Source: Opeltia flavorubescens
Lineage: Eukaryota; Ascomycota; Lecanoromycetes; Teloschistales; Teloschistaceae
Direction of reading: 5' to 3'
Assembly (NCBI GenBank): GCA_000442125.1
Contig: KE546984.1
Span: 62,001 to 126,000, forward strand
DNA: 64,000 bases
Positions within the stretch are counted from its first letter, which is position 1, and every line of letters begins with the position of its first letter. Below are positions 42,169 through 53,974 of this stretch, in pieces. Position numbers and translations under genes: made by a program. Under the pieces are notes generated by a model that was not told the origin of the DNA, did no database searches, and saw only the letters and a program-made list of their open reading frames with translations.

Positions 42169-45100
42169 TCAGTTCCTCCCCCTACCCAACCCTCTAACCT
42201 CCACCCTCGGCAATGCCTTTCCCTTCTCCTTGGCCGGAGCTTGCAAAAACCCCACCCCTACAAGATATGCCACGTATCTACCCAGCACCTCTTCATTGAC
42301 ATACTGTTCTCCCTCCTCTACGTCTTGCTCTCGAGGTCTTCCCATCCTACCCTCCCACCCAGCTCGCTCCGCTCGCTCTATTTTATCCGCCCTCAACGCA
42401 GCAACCGTGTTCGTATCATCGAGTTCCGGCGCCTTTGTGCCAGACGGAAGATCTCCGATTACGAAATGGAAGAGCGGGAGTAAAGCGTTGGGCTCTTTCC
42501 TTCCCTCTTCATTCGTACTGCCTGTGCCATTTTGCAATGTAGACTCATGGTGCTCGGCTTCGACGTCCTTGACCAGTATATCTCGCCAAGTCGCGTAAGT
42601 GGTTTCCGGGACATAGTACCCGTAGGTCTGGAGCGTGGATGCAAAAGTTGTGAAGGTGATGCGAGGGGAGGGAGCTGTGATGTGTGCTACGGCGATATTC
42701 GGGAGGGTGGGTTTTGGGGATGAGGGATGGGAAGATATGGAGGAAGGCGGATGGAAGGAGCATGCAACGACGCAGCGGGCGACGTGGTTGACAGGGACCA
42801 TGTTGATCCCGTTCTCCATGCGAGGATGAGCACAGAGCTGGATACAGGCTTTGAGGTAACGGGTTAGGAAGTCGTCTGTATTTGTCACTAGAATCAAAGA
42901 ATTGTCAGTATGTGGAAGCGGACATTGCGAGGTTCAGAATATGATTACCTCCACTCAAAGAATCACCAGTCACGTATCCCGGCCGTACAATCGTGCCCTT
43001 CAAGCCTCGTTTACCGGCTCGCCGGACTAGGTATTCGCTCACCCATTTTGATTGCCCGTAGCCAGTACCGAGACCCTTACGACTGCCTTCAAGGTCGTCT
43101 GATTCGAGGACGGGACAACCGCTTTCGGACATTTGCACATAATGTTCTATGTCGAGGACACTCGTGGAACTTACAAATGAGAAGGTTTTGGGTTTCTTGG
43201 TTGCGCAGAGGGTCATTGCTGAGAGGGTACTAAGGACATTGGCTGGTTTGAGGGCATCATCTAAAAGTCCATTAGTCACTCAAAACTATCACCAGGTGCA
43301 ACCGAGGAAGAATTACAAGGCAAGACCCAGTGAACTTTTGCTCCGTTGTGAATCACGATATCAGCCTCATCTGCTACTCTTTGCCAGGTTTCATCGTCGA
43401 GTCCAAGATTTGGTTTCTCAAGATTTCCGACCGCACAGCTGAGCCGTGACGACCAGTCTTCAGCCCAGATGCCATATGCTTGGCATGTCTCTTTGATACG
43501 ATTCAAGCCTGCGGTCTCATCGGCTGCTCGTACGTGGGCTATGACGTTAATCTGTGGACGTGAGAGTAAGTCTTTCAGGATATAGGCACCCAGAAATCCA
43601 GTTGCACCGGTCAAAAAAACAGTGGCATGCTGGGACTCTGATGCCTTGCCGGCAGGATAAGTGCTTAGAAGGTCCTTTTCTAGAATTGACGCGTCTGTTG
43701 AATAATTTTGCTCGTTTGACAGGCCGTTGACCTGGCCTCCAGAGTCAAGCCGCAGTCCGACGGGATCCAGAGATCTATGGATCACTAGTTAGTCTCTGAT
43801 CGCTCCATGATCAGTATTTGGATATTACCTATCAATCTCGGCAGCAAAGGCTCGAAGAGTAGGATTGCGAATAATGGTAACAATATCCAAGTCTATACCT
43901 TGCCAATGTTTCTTGACAGCAGCCAGCATATACTGCGCGAGAATGCTGTGACCGCCTAGATCAAAGAAAGAATCATCCGGTCGTATGTTCTAGATTTACA
44001 TTAGTAGTCGACCTTTAAGTACCAACAATTATACATACTTCAACAGCTGTGTGAGGTATGATCTTCGCCCAGATCTTTGCTACTGATTTCTCTGTTGTTG
44101 ATAATTCATCGTCTGAATCATCACGTGGCTGCCTAACAGCCGCGGCACTGAGCTCATCGGCGGTCGGAAATGGTAATGCCGGCTTATCGATCTTTCCATT
44201 TGGGTTCAACGGCATGCGTCGGAGAGGAAGAAAGACTGATGGAACTGCGTAAGATGGAAGTTTCGTTTTGAGATGCTCCCTAAGATGGTTGCATAAGGCT
44301 CGAAATCTTTTGAGCAATCCGATGGTGGAATCATCGGTTTCCTCGTCATGGTCAATGTTTTGCTCTTTTAGCCAGTCCTTCCATCTCCTCATGTTAGGAA
44401 CGAGGTAAGTTACTAATTTAGGCTCTTCGTCCTTGTCTCTGCGAAGAAGAGTAACATTTTCCTGGCATAGTGGATGTTCCGATACCCATTTGTCGATTTC
44501 TCCCAATTCGATGCGAAATCCACGGATCTACTTCAAATTAGCCTAGCCACAGGAAAGTCGGCAGAATCACGTCGTACTTTGACTTGGTTATCAGCCCTTC
44601 CAGTACACTCCTAGGCCTCGTTAGCTATACCCCCGAAGCCAATATCAAATATCAGGATCTTACCACATCACCTGACGGCATGTAGCGGCCAAGATCTCCA
44701 CTCCTATAGAGCCGATCTCGTGGACCTTTGTAGAATTGTCTCCATGGCTGTGGTGCTTTTTGCTGAGCTACGCGTTTTCTATCCTCCTCGATCCATTTGC
44801 GCGGCTCAACAAACCAATTTTCGACAAACTTCGTACGTGTGAGCTCAGCGAGTTCGTCACCGAGGTACGAGTGAGCTAATCCTCCGGCTCTCACGTATAT
44901 CTCACCTATTTCTCCAATATCACATTGCTTTTTCCGATCTTCTCGATTCACCACTAAGAGCTGGACGTCATGCATACCTCGTCCTGCTGGAATGACCTCC
45001 GTCATCTTATCGAGGAAAGATGGATTCTCCTGCCGACTAGGGATCTGGAAATAAGAAACCGCCCGCTGCGTTTCCGTTGTGCCAAGCATACTAAGAAAGA

Positions 45101-46609
45101 TTAGATCGCATGGAATGACAATATGATGGGTTGATTTATACTTGACTATGTTCACGTTTGGAGCTAGTTCTTGTACTAGTCACACATTAGGATTAGCGTC
45201 CAATTTCCAACATGAGACGAAGGAATCAGATTATGCTTGGTCGAGAGCGTTTTAGGAAAGGACCGTTTGGATAGTTTGACTTACACCGTCTACAGTCTCG
45301 CTTGATTAAGATATCTCCAACGAAGAAAGAATGGTGTAGTGACGGGAAGACTGTTGATGCACCACCGACCAATATCTGACCCATAGCTGGTACATATCAG
45401 CAATGATCAAGACCAAACAGCTATTTTCGGGAATTGATAAGTTTACCTGGAGTAAGATGAGTCACAGTTGCTCCTTCGCGCTCCATCCACTTCGCCAACG
45501 ATTCATGCTGTATGTCTTCCCTCGATGGAACAAGAAGTTGCGCTCCAAGGAATAAAGGCGTAAACATATCTCTCTGTATAGGATCATGTGCTGAAGATCA
45601 AACGTTAGCCAGAAATCTCAACGGATCAGAGAGTACCCACCGATGCCACTAAGCATCGTGAACTTGTCATTTTCGGATAAATTGAAAGTTTTGGCCATCC
45701 AAGGGAAATAATATGTCAAGGAGAAATGTCTGCCTTGTACGCCTTTAGGTCGGCCCTCACTACCAGAAGTAAAGGACAGTGTAGGTATGTCGTCAGGTCC
45801 AATTACAAGACCAGGGGCTTTTTCGGTCAAAGGAGCTTGCGGTAGTAGTACATCCTTGCCATTCGTCTGACCACCAATCAAGCTCCCGTCGTCGTTTAGC
45901 ATCAAACCTGGTATCTCTGCCTTGAGATGTAAATTATCCGAAATGAAAGATCGGACTTGATCGGAAATATTTCCGGCTTCTCGAGATGCTTTTTCTATAA
46001 CGATTAATGCCTTTGGTCTTGCCACATCTAGATATAATATCTGGCGATCTGGTGGATATCTACTCTTGTTAGCAAGCACTCCTACCCCGAGAGGAAACCG
46101 TAATGAAATCAAATAGCTCAAAGGAGATGATGCAGCAGGTCCGGAAATTGATCTTGTAAAGAAGTCAACTCACGCCGGGTCTATCACAGAAAAAGTAGCG
46201 CCCTATCCCTCATCAGCCCTGCCAAATCTCACGCACAACCAAAGTAACTCACAGCTTTCAAAACCCCAAAAACAGCAACAACCTAAAACCCATTAGCCAC
46301 AACATCGAACCAACTCCCAAGCTCAAATAATCCCACCAAATCCACCCCCCGATGTGCATAAATCATCACAACATCCCCCCTCTCAACCCCATTCTCCAGT
46401 AAATGATGCGCGACCTGATTGCTCGCATGATGGATTTGCCGATACGTGAATTCCCTCCTCGATGATTTGCTAGATTGTGTTTCCACAACACAGAGCCGCT
46501 CAGGATGTCGCTCAGCGTTTTCCGTGAAGATGTCGTGGATGGCACCTCTGTAGTCGGACCAGTGAAGATCGGCTGTGGGGTCCGGGAGACAGGTGGTTGG
46601 GGATGTCAT
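42169..46609 (-). CDS. lys2: Alpha-aminoadipate reductase LYS2, lacking the N-terminal domain
   Basis: Fourteen exons: 46609-46337, 46282-46253, 46202-46174, 46059-45641, 45590-45447, 45386-45285, 45175-45142, 45090-44664, 44610-44578, 44527-44039, 43989-43829, 43774-43317, 43260-42949 and 42887-42169. All phases agree and give 1209 residues. The enzyme adenylates 2-aminoadipate, loads it on a carrier and reduces it to the semialdehyde in lysine synthesis. The adenylation domain shows [23 protein letters not shown] and YGTTETQ-like [13 protein letters not shown]. The carrier has [12 protein letters not shown]; the NAD(P)-binding reductase has [14 protein letters not shown] and [16 protein letters not shown]. 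Fungal LYS2 is usually about 1400 residues, with some 200 residues before LPDPTxDLxW. Here that region is missing and a stop lies in frame just upstream of the ATG. Confidence 0.95.
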
Positions 46610-47738
46610 GATCGAGAAGGTGAAGGGGTGTCAAAGGTGAGAGAGAGTATTAGCAACGATGTAAGCTAAATATTGAAAGCAAAAGACCGTCAAAGATGTT
46701 TCCGGTGACTAGCGATCCAGACCCCGATGTTTTAAATCTGAAGCAAATGCATGTATTGTAGCTACCCAATGAATTCGACGCTCAATCCCGGATTCGTATG
46801 ACCATTGATTGCTTCAAATCCAAGTGCGAAGATAAGGAATCTCAATTTCCAGAACATAGATCAATCTCCAAGAATTAGCGACGTGCCTTGCGAAGGTCGT
46901 GCTGTCTAGAATTATGTTCTGTCTCAAAAAAACTTTGCTTCGATAGGGCTGAAACCCTAATCATTCGGTCACGCTTGGTTTGGGCCTTTTACCCCTTTTT
47001 GATTCTACGATGGTAAACATCTTTCGTCATGCATTGCAGATGTCATATGTATGTACGAGGGTCGGTGACAAAAGTCGTGTCCAGTAGGGGGCGGGGCACC
47101 CGCAAAACACCGGACAAGACTTTTGTCATCGACCATCGGTACAAAGTCAAACACATATTGGACATAATAGGCGATTCCACTTCGCGCATGTACCTCCATA
47201 AGCGATATACATCTAGATTTGTGTATTTGATTCATTATAAAACTGTAGAGAGTATCCTGGAATATGTAACTATGATGCCCACCTATATTCACCATCCTCC
47301 TTCCTATCCCAGAATATCCATTGCCAAGTCCAGCCAAAGGTTGGGATCATCATCCTATCTTCTACCGGATAGCAGTTGTCGGTACTCTCCTAGAAAGAGC
47401 TTCGCGGTAGTGACGCGATAACATGCCAAAAACCCATCATATCCATCATCAAAATCATTAGATACATGCCTTCATCTATCGAAAAATCGTCAATATCGTA
47501 GGTCGTTGATCGTAATCATAAGTTGCCTTTCTCATCTTGGCTTGTGATCTAATGCAATCAATCGCTTTTTGATTCTCCCTAGGCGCCTTGATTGACGTAG
47601 CAGTCCCTGATGAATGTACAGTCCATTTTGTTGCTAACAAAAGGGATGCTGAGCGTTTCCGTTGGCGAGTCGAGTCTAAATTCTGATTCTATCCGTTCGT
47701 CTCCATGATTGCTGCTGCTGCTGCTCCTCATCGATCAG
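46610..47738. other. Intergenic stretch with an inverted repeat
   Basis: About 1.1 kb separating LYS2 from the transporter gene. No gene is seen. The notable content is the inverted repeat at 47060-47134. Confidence 0.5.
47060..47134. repeat. Near-perfect inverted repeat
   Basis: Arms 47060-47082 and 47112-47134 are 23 bases each with two mismatches (core TGACAAAAGTC / GACTTTTGTCA) around a G/C-rich 29-base centre. Similarity extends a few bases outward (TGTAC / GTACA with one gap). It could be a tiny MITE-like element or a hairpin terminator. Confidence 0.7.
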
Positions 47739-50147
47739 TCAGCAAAGCTCCCTCTCTCCTTTGCCTTTCTTCTTCGTGCTTCCACTCCCCCATGTCAATA
47801 CTCGTTTTACCCACCCATCTCCCTCACCCTCATCTTGACTTAGATACGTGTCTTGCCTCTTCAAACTCGTGGGACTGCCCATCACTGGACTACCCGACAA
47901 GATGTTTGTATGTTTATGCTGATGGTCTGTCGCAATTATCCCATTATGACGACCATTGATGCTTCCCCAACTGCTTGTTTTACGATGATCACCATGATCA
48001 AGTTTGCGGATGAGGTGCTTGGGGCCTGTGTCGCCCTCATTCTCAACTTTCTCGTCTTCGAAACGAACAGTACTGGTGGTAGTGAGCATCCGAGGGATCT
48101 GATTTTGCGAACTGCTTTCCTTGGTACCCAAAGGGCTGATCGTAGGTCGGCGATCGATAACGCCTGTTGGAGAATTGGAAAGACCAGGTACATTACCACG
48201 TGCAAGCATACCATCTCTAGCGGACTGGCTGCGATATTGCAATGGTCTAGGAATCGCAGGATCTATATTCACGACATTACTATCCCAGCGAGGTGTATAT
48301 CCAAAGAGGCCGAACAGCTTTGCAAACATGCGGCCAATGAAGGAAAAGAACTGTCCTGTTTTCCTGCGCCAAAAATGAATTCCACTGGTGGTGTTGAGAC
48401 TGCCGATAAGCATGTATGTAGGAAGACAGATAACGGCGGTAACGACGCCAAAAGCATGAAAGCCACCATCTTGAGGCATGTTGGTCATGCCAAAGACTGA
48501 AGTGACAAAGGTAAGAGGAAGGAAGAAAATGGTGACAAGGGTAAGTAATTTGATGTTATGACCTTGTTGAACGGTGATCATCGAAACCTCGACTGATTTT
48601 CGAGACTCGAGGACACTGGTACCGCTAAAAAGGTTATCCCGGAGGTTTTTGATTTCTTTCATCTTTTCCGTGTTCATGTTGGCAATCTCTTCGAGACCAT
48701 GCAACTCGTTCTCGATATCTGCGCGCAAGACTTTCATACGCTTGCNCCAATTGGCATAGCGTGATGAGACTGATTCATCGCCGGGCCAGATGATCTTGGA
48801 TGAGCCATCCCATACGTGTTCGGTAAAAACACTGCGGAAGGAACGCATCATCTCTTGGATATCCTCGTTCATGATGCCCAGAGATTGATGAGCCCAGAAG
48901 TAACGGCGCGAGAAGGTGAATTCCTCATCTTCAAATAACAACCGATCTCTAGCTTCTCGGTTGAACATGAAGTTTGGAGGCATTCTGACAAGATCCGATA
49001 TGCGATTGTGGACCTCGGTCAGCCTCTTAGCCGCATCCTTGAATTCCGCACGGATGGTAATCAGAAATGCCTCTGGACCATTGACATAATGCCGAGTAGA
49101 GTTATGAGCGTCTATGGAGTGCTTCCAATCAGCGTAGTATTGGATGGATAAGACGCGCCACGGAGCGAAAGGGTCGAAGATGTAACCCGTCTTTTGCTCA
49201 GCTCTTCTCGCCTTATTCTTCACAGTTCTTGCAGGAGGGCCCGAAAGAGAGAGGGCCACATATGAACTGCAACGGGTGACTGGAACATGTGTCTCGGTCG
49301 CGCCATTATCTTTCTCATCGGACCTCTGCCATGATGCCGGCTGACATTCATCGCCGATGATTGTGAAAAAGTCGAAGGTGAAGACAAATGTTCTTCGTTG
49401 TGTATCTTCAGTCGAAAAAGGACGGTGGGCGAAGGCGCATGACTGATCTTCAACTAGCATCCTGAAAGCTTCGTCCATATCGAAATGAGAGTTCTGGGTG
49501 TAGTGTAGTGCAGCAAAGAGGAGCGGTGATGGTTCGCGAACGATGGTGATCCTTCCTACGGCCTTCCTTGTCCGACTGTCATCAGCGTTGATGGCATTGA
49601 TGTTATTCCAGATAGCTTGGGCTCTTGAAACCGGCTTCTCGTCTGCTCTGTGTATTTCCAGCGGTGCTCCATCATTGCTCACATCGAAGATACTGTAATG
49701 CGATAGATGAGAACGATCATCGACTGGACCACGGGTAACAGGAAACATGCATGTCCTGTTGAGGAGCTGTTTGTTGTCCAAAACGCTGTGAATAATCTCC
49801 TTATCGAAAGAGGTCCAGTTGTACTCGCGAATATGCTTTTTCAAGCCCGCCTCGTTATATTGCTCCCTGGGCAAAGGCTCTTGTACGAACATGGATTCAT
49901 TATCGTCTGTGTCCGAGTCACCAGGTGAGAAGGTGGAGCTTTTCTGGATACTTTCGACGTCGATGGTGTTGGCCGTGTTACGACGAACGGCTTCTGAAGT
50001 GAGCTTGGGTGGGTCTTTGCCAGTGGCAGCGGCCTCGAGGGCTTTGGCGAGTACATCATGGGCTCTTGTCAGGGTGTCAAGATAGGTTGCTCGATCCTCG
50101 GCAAGCTTCTTGATCATCTCCTGTGCAGTTTCAGCGTCGAGAGCCAT
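47739..50147 (-). CDS. CorA-like divalent metal ion transporter
   Basis: An intronless frame of 802 residues from ATG 50147. Most of it is a large cytosolic N-terminal region with helical stretches (MKVLRADIENELHGLEEIA). Near residues 530-585 are two membrane spans: LLTLVTIFFLPLTFVTSVFG, directly followed by MTNMP (the family GMN signature in its fungal GMTN form), then AFGVVTAVICLPTYMLIGSL. This is the CorA/Mrs2 Mg2+ transporter layout. The long N-terminal domain and the polar C-terminal tail of about 190 residues are typical of fungal CorA-like proteins with wider roles. One base is undetermined near 48746 within the helical region. The ion carried is inferred from the family. Confidence 0.85.
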   Translation of the reverse strand: MALDAETAQEMIKKLAEDRATYLDTLTRAHDVLAKALEAAATGKDPPKLTSEAVRRNTANTIDVESIQKSSTFSPGDSDTDDNESMFVQEPLPREQYNEAGLKKHIREYNWTSFDKEIIHSVLDNKQLLNRTCMFPVTRGPVDDRSHLSHYSIFDVSNDGAPLEIHRADEKPVSRAQAIWNNINAINADDSRTRKAVGRITIVREPSPLLFAALHYTQNSHFDMDEAFRMLVEDQSCAFAHRPFSTEDTQRRTFVFTFDFFTIIGDECQPASWQRSDEKDNGATETHVPVTRCSSYVALSLSGPPARTVKNKARRAEQKTGYIFDPFAPWRVLSIQYYADWKHSIDAHNSTRHYVNGPEAFLITIRAEFKDAAKRLTEVHNRISDLVRMPPNFMFNREARDRLLFEDEEFTFSRRYFWAHQSLGIMNEDIQEMMRSFRSVFTEHVWDGSSKIIWPGDESVSSRYANWXKRMKVLRADIENELHGLEEIANMNTEKMKEIKNLRDNLFSGTSVLESRKSVEVSMITVQQGHNIKLLTLVTIFFLPLTFVTSVFGMTNMPQDGGFHAFGVVTAVICLPTYMLIGSLNTTSGIHFWRRKTGQFFSFIGRMFAKLFGLFGYTPRWDSNVVNIDPAIPRPLQYRSQSARDGMLARGNVPGLSNSPTGVIDRRPTISPLGTKESSSQNQIPRMLTTTSTVRFEDEKVENEGDTGPKHLIRKLDHGDHRKTSSWGSINGRHNGIIATDHQHKHTNILSGSPVMGSPTSLKRQDTYLSQDEGEGDGWVKRVLTWGSGSTKKKGKGERELC

Positions 50148-51064
50148 TGCGACGAAAGCGAGCGGTTCCTCGCTTTGAACCAATGCATAACAGTGTGATA
50201 CAGATATGTCGGTGTAAGAATGTGAGGTCGATAAGTGAAGAAGGCTGAAGGCGAGGGCACACGAGCTCGACGAGGCTGCCCGGCCCCATTAAAGGCACCT
50301 TTCAAATGTCAATCAGCCGCACTAGCGGTAAAAGATCACGAACAAATCATTCGTCCCGCTAGATCGGCTTTGGGGCCGAAAATGTATGATTTGGCCGGGG
50401 CAAAAGAGGAGATGCAAGACCGCTACTGCATGATTACTGCAGAATTCATCATAGTCACTAAATCGATAGGTCGGCGAAAGCTTAGGGCTGCCCCGCCAAG
50501 AAAAGCCGTGCTCCAGGAACAAGAAGCAGCAGAACAAGGTTCATGACTGATTTAATATTACTTTTCTTCCGGATTAATCGAGTTTATATACAGAGAGATA
50601 TGGTAAATGAATTTCCAGTCAAATTTACGGGAATTCACCGGAACCCTGCAAGGTTGACAGCCGTTGACCTAAAACACGAGGTCGAGGCTATTGGATTGCG
50701 ATCGGAGATCGCGTCATCGTGCTTTTTGAACGGCTTTCTGCCTCGTTGTCTGCCCACAGAAATGAGGCGAGTATTGGGCCTGCCAGCATTTCCTATATAC
50801 ACAAGATGTCATATGCAACGACGTCTGGCCTTTACTATATCAAAACGGCAACGAGGGACACCACGCTACTGTGAAGGTGTTAGACCAGCTTCGAGATAAT
50901 TCCAGGCTCATGTATAGCTCGTATAGACAATTTTAGAAAATCCCAGTGACTATTTTGTGATCATGCTGCGTTTTTACCGTCAACCCTCGCCAATCGACTA
51001 TTGATGCTAGGATAGTTTTGATCCATAGCTGTCCATTCAATCTGGCCAGCCCTTTTGAACCTCA
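50148..51064. other. Intergenic stretch
   Basis: About 0.9 kb; promoter of the transporter gene and 3' side of the secreted-protein gene. No gene seen. Confidence 0.45.
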
Positions 51065-52044
51065 TCAAAGATTATTATATGTCTGCCCACACGGCCCAGC
51101 AATATCGCCCGTACTTCTAAAAGGCGGATTCATATCCGGATTGTACGTGAGACCAGGAATATACCCGTTAGGACAGACGTTGCTGACGCCAATTCCGCTG
51201 CCTGTAACGTTATCGGCTTGTTGGATCACACAACCTTCGTAGAAGTAAAAGAATGCTTGAATACAGTTTGGAAGTCCAAAGTAGCACAGGTTGCAGCAAC
51301 CTTCGAGGGTACCAGCTGGGGTGTCCAAACCGTAGAGACTGTTGCCGGAGCTGATGATGTTAGGGGAGCCGGAACTCAGACCGTAAGGGACGGTCGGGAT
51401 CATTGAAGGGACTGGAGTAGCACATGCTGTCGATCTGGTTAACCTGAAGCGTATCTACAGGCATTACACGAACCGGAGACATTGAGAAATAAGGGACGAT
51501 AGAAGGATGACCTACGATAGACTGTCTTGGTGACTAGCTTAGGAGGAACCTTGGTTGTGACTTTCTTGATAGATGTGGTTGTAGTTTTGGTTACTGGTGT
51601 TGGCAGATTGAGACATTGACATCCACTCGAGATTGCATTACTCGGGATACCGCTGAGGTAGGAGGGAGCTGCTTCACGTCGCTCCTTAGCAGCAGGAGGA
51701 TTTCCTGGTAAAAAGACGACGGTAGTGCTTGGCGTGCCCGTGGTTGAGGTGATTGTCGATGTCTTGATCCTGTGCAGCTATCAATCGTATGGTCGAGGGC
51801 ATTAAGGTGAGAATTCTGGCCGTGCTTACGATGTGATGGTGGACGTTACGGTTTTGATTCCCAGGAAGGACGAGCAATAGGAAGTTGCTGAGTGGACCTT
51901 CAGAATGCTGATCACTTTCGTGATTTTAGCACATTCAGACGCTGGCAGATTCCGTTCGAGTAAATTGGCCTCGGCGACTGGAGAAGCACCGGTAGAGGAG
52001 AAGAAAGGGAAGAGCCCTGTGAGAAGGATGCTATACAAATGCAT
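51065..52044 (-). CDS. Secreted Cys-rich protein with apple/PAN-like C-terminal domain
   Basis: Exons 52044-51830, 51769-51512 and 51443-51065 give 283 residues in frame. The first intron (51770-51829, GTAAGC...GCACAG) is clear. The second (51444-51511) needs a GTCATC donor to keep frame; a better-looking GTAGGT donor 4 bases upstream does not, so this junction is uncertain. The N-terminus is a signal peptide (LYSILLTGLFPFFSSTGA). Then come SECAKITKVIS...CSSFLGI, a long Thr-rich linker (IKTSTITSTT, TKTTTTSIKKVTTK) and a C-terminal Cys-rich domain (CCNLCYFGLPNCIQAFFYF, YEGCVIQQ). This layout is common in secreted ascomycete proteins of unknown function. It probably acts outside the cell, perhaps on or in the wall. 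Confidence 0.7.
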
Positions 52045-52781
52045 GACCAAAAGGGTGGAAGTCGAATGAGACTGAGATACTCGACTTTCCTTTGACTACG
52101 CAAGAATCACCACGTTCGATAAGACTAGAGAACGTGGTTTTCGGGAAGGAGTCCATCATGATTATATACCTTCAGAAGTGGGTCTACCTGTCATGCATGG
52201 GCTAGTCGGCGAGGTTGGCAGCCGTTATTTCAAGGTCGCTGGAAATGGAAGTGGTGTGGATCAAGAAAGGTTAAGCGTTGGCTTGCGCTAGGACTCAACA
52301 CGAGGAAAAGAGCGGGATGGTCAATCTTGTCGGCTGACGTTGTAAGCTTACCTTTCATATGTACGAAAATCGCGGAGATCGTGGAAGGTCTCATTGCGGA
52401 GTCGGATAAGGTTGTCAGGGCAAGTACCAATGACAATTTGCTAGGCCACCGATGTGGAAGAAGCGAGTATCGTACATGAGTAATCCACTTCATCTTGAGA
52501 GATTTGGATCGAGACTTTTCGAGGCTGGCAAATGCGGAGAATAATTCGAGAACACTGTGACGCCGTCAATTTGGGGGTTGCACCCCGGATTAATTGGCTG
52601 CAGAGTAGCATCCGAGGGGTTTCATATCACTGCGGCCATGAGAAGCAAAGCGTTTCCATAAAAGTTTTGGCCAGTAATGAAGAGAAGGCTAGAGTGTACC
52701 TGCTGCACATAAGCAGATGGTGAAGAAATGTTTCCGAGTTGAATGCTCGATCCGTAAAAGCCGTGGTATTCATCTATCAAC
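52045..52781. other. Intergenic stretch
   Basis: About 0.7 kb; no gene or repeat noticed. Confidence 0.45.
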
Positions 52782-53648
52782 CTAATAGAGTCGCCGAGGT
52801 GGTGACATTGTTGCCTTGATCGTCAGACTTCCCACATTCTGCCATCCCTTCTTCAATAATGATACCAGATAATTGATGGCCAGCATGATGTTCCCGATGA
52901 GTTGATCTTCCGTCATTCCCACATTGCCCACTGCGACACCCAAACATAGCACCTTCTTCAGTTGGAATTTGATGGTTGATTTGACTTCGGTAGCTTTGGC
53001 ATTAAGGTCTTCAGCGTGAGAAATAGGTGCAGGGAATTTGCCAGCTGCAGACTGCATTAGTTTGTGAATGAAAGATCAATGTTGGGGGAAAAGATACCTT
53101 TCGAAAGTCCGGGGCCCAAGAGACGAGGTATTTGCTTGATCAACGAGTCGGATGCCAGGAATGCGTCATACTTTCTTGCAAGCTTCTTGATCAGCTTCTT
53201 GTTCTTGTTGAGTTTCTTGAGATCGTCGGAGGACATGGCATCTATGCCTTGGTGTTTTGATCGATCGATATCATGTTGATCACCGAGAACACTGAAATCG
53301 ACTATCAGCACAGATGAAAGAACTCAACCTCATCGAAAGGGCAGTCATACCAGATGCTCATTCCAGGTCTTGGGACAGCCGGTAGTCGTACGGTTCCAGA
53401 ACTAATGGGATTGGTCAACAAAGCAACGACCACTTGAACAACTTGCGCACAATCGCTTATCTCGCTGTGGATCGTAGTTCTTGAGTCCAACTTGCAGCTC
53501 CACCTGAGAGCTGTTAGTTATCGAATGCAGGAATCGTTCACGTTCGCAGGCGTACAGTCTCGAGGAAATTTCGCTTCTTCTCATTTGTGGAGTATTCCAG
53601 TAGCTGCTGGACATTGGTGCGCACGCCAGCGACGGTGATCTTCGACAT
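52782..53648 (-). CDS. rpl10a: Ribosomal protein uL1 (L10a)
   Basis: Five exons: 53648-53556, 53503-53451, 53401-53351, 53291-53098 and 53044-52782. They give 217 residues, the standard length. The sequence follows the eukaryotic family closely: [89 protein letters not shown] and the end MSPPRRLY. It forms the L1 stalk of the large ribosomal subunit, which handles exit of deacylated tRNA. Four short introns in such a small gene are usual for filamentous fungi. It is transcribed away from the phosphodiesterase gene, with 326 bases between the start codons. Confidence 0.97.
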
Positions 53649-53974
53649 CTTGGATGGGAGGTGGGTTTGTGCAGGCTAATCAGGACCCGAATGAACGACA
53701 ATAATCAAGTCGATGGCGGCCAACTTGTGCGAAATCGATACACTCGGCTCTTAGCGTGGGATTGGATTTAAGCGAACCTTAGCTTCCACCTCCCGTCCTC
53801 AATCGGTCTAAGTGGTGCGTGGGTATATCAACTTGAGCCTCAGATTCTCAGTACTCGCACCTGAACTCAGCCGTGAATGCGGCGCCGAACGACACTGCTC
53901 GGATTCGCAGCGTCATGCTGTATCTGTTCTATTGTTTGCAATTTAATTATCAGCCATAATTGACGACTCCAAGA
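53649..53974. promoter_or_regulatory. Bidirectional promoter of rpl10a and the phosphodiesterase gene
   Basis: This is the only space between two divergent start codons. It contains CGTTCAT and TTAGCTTCC-like words but no element I can name with confidence. Confidence 0.4.
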
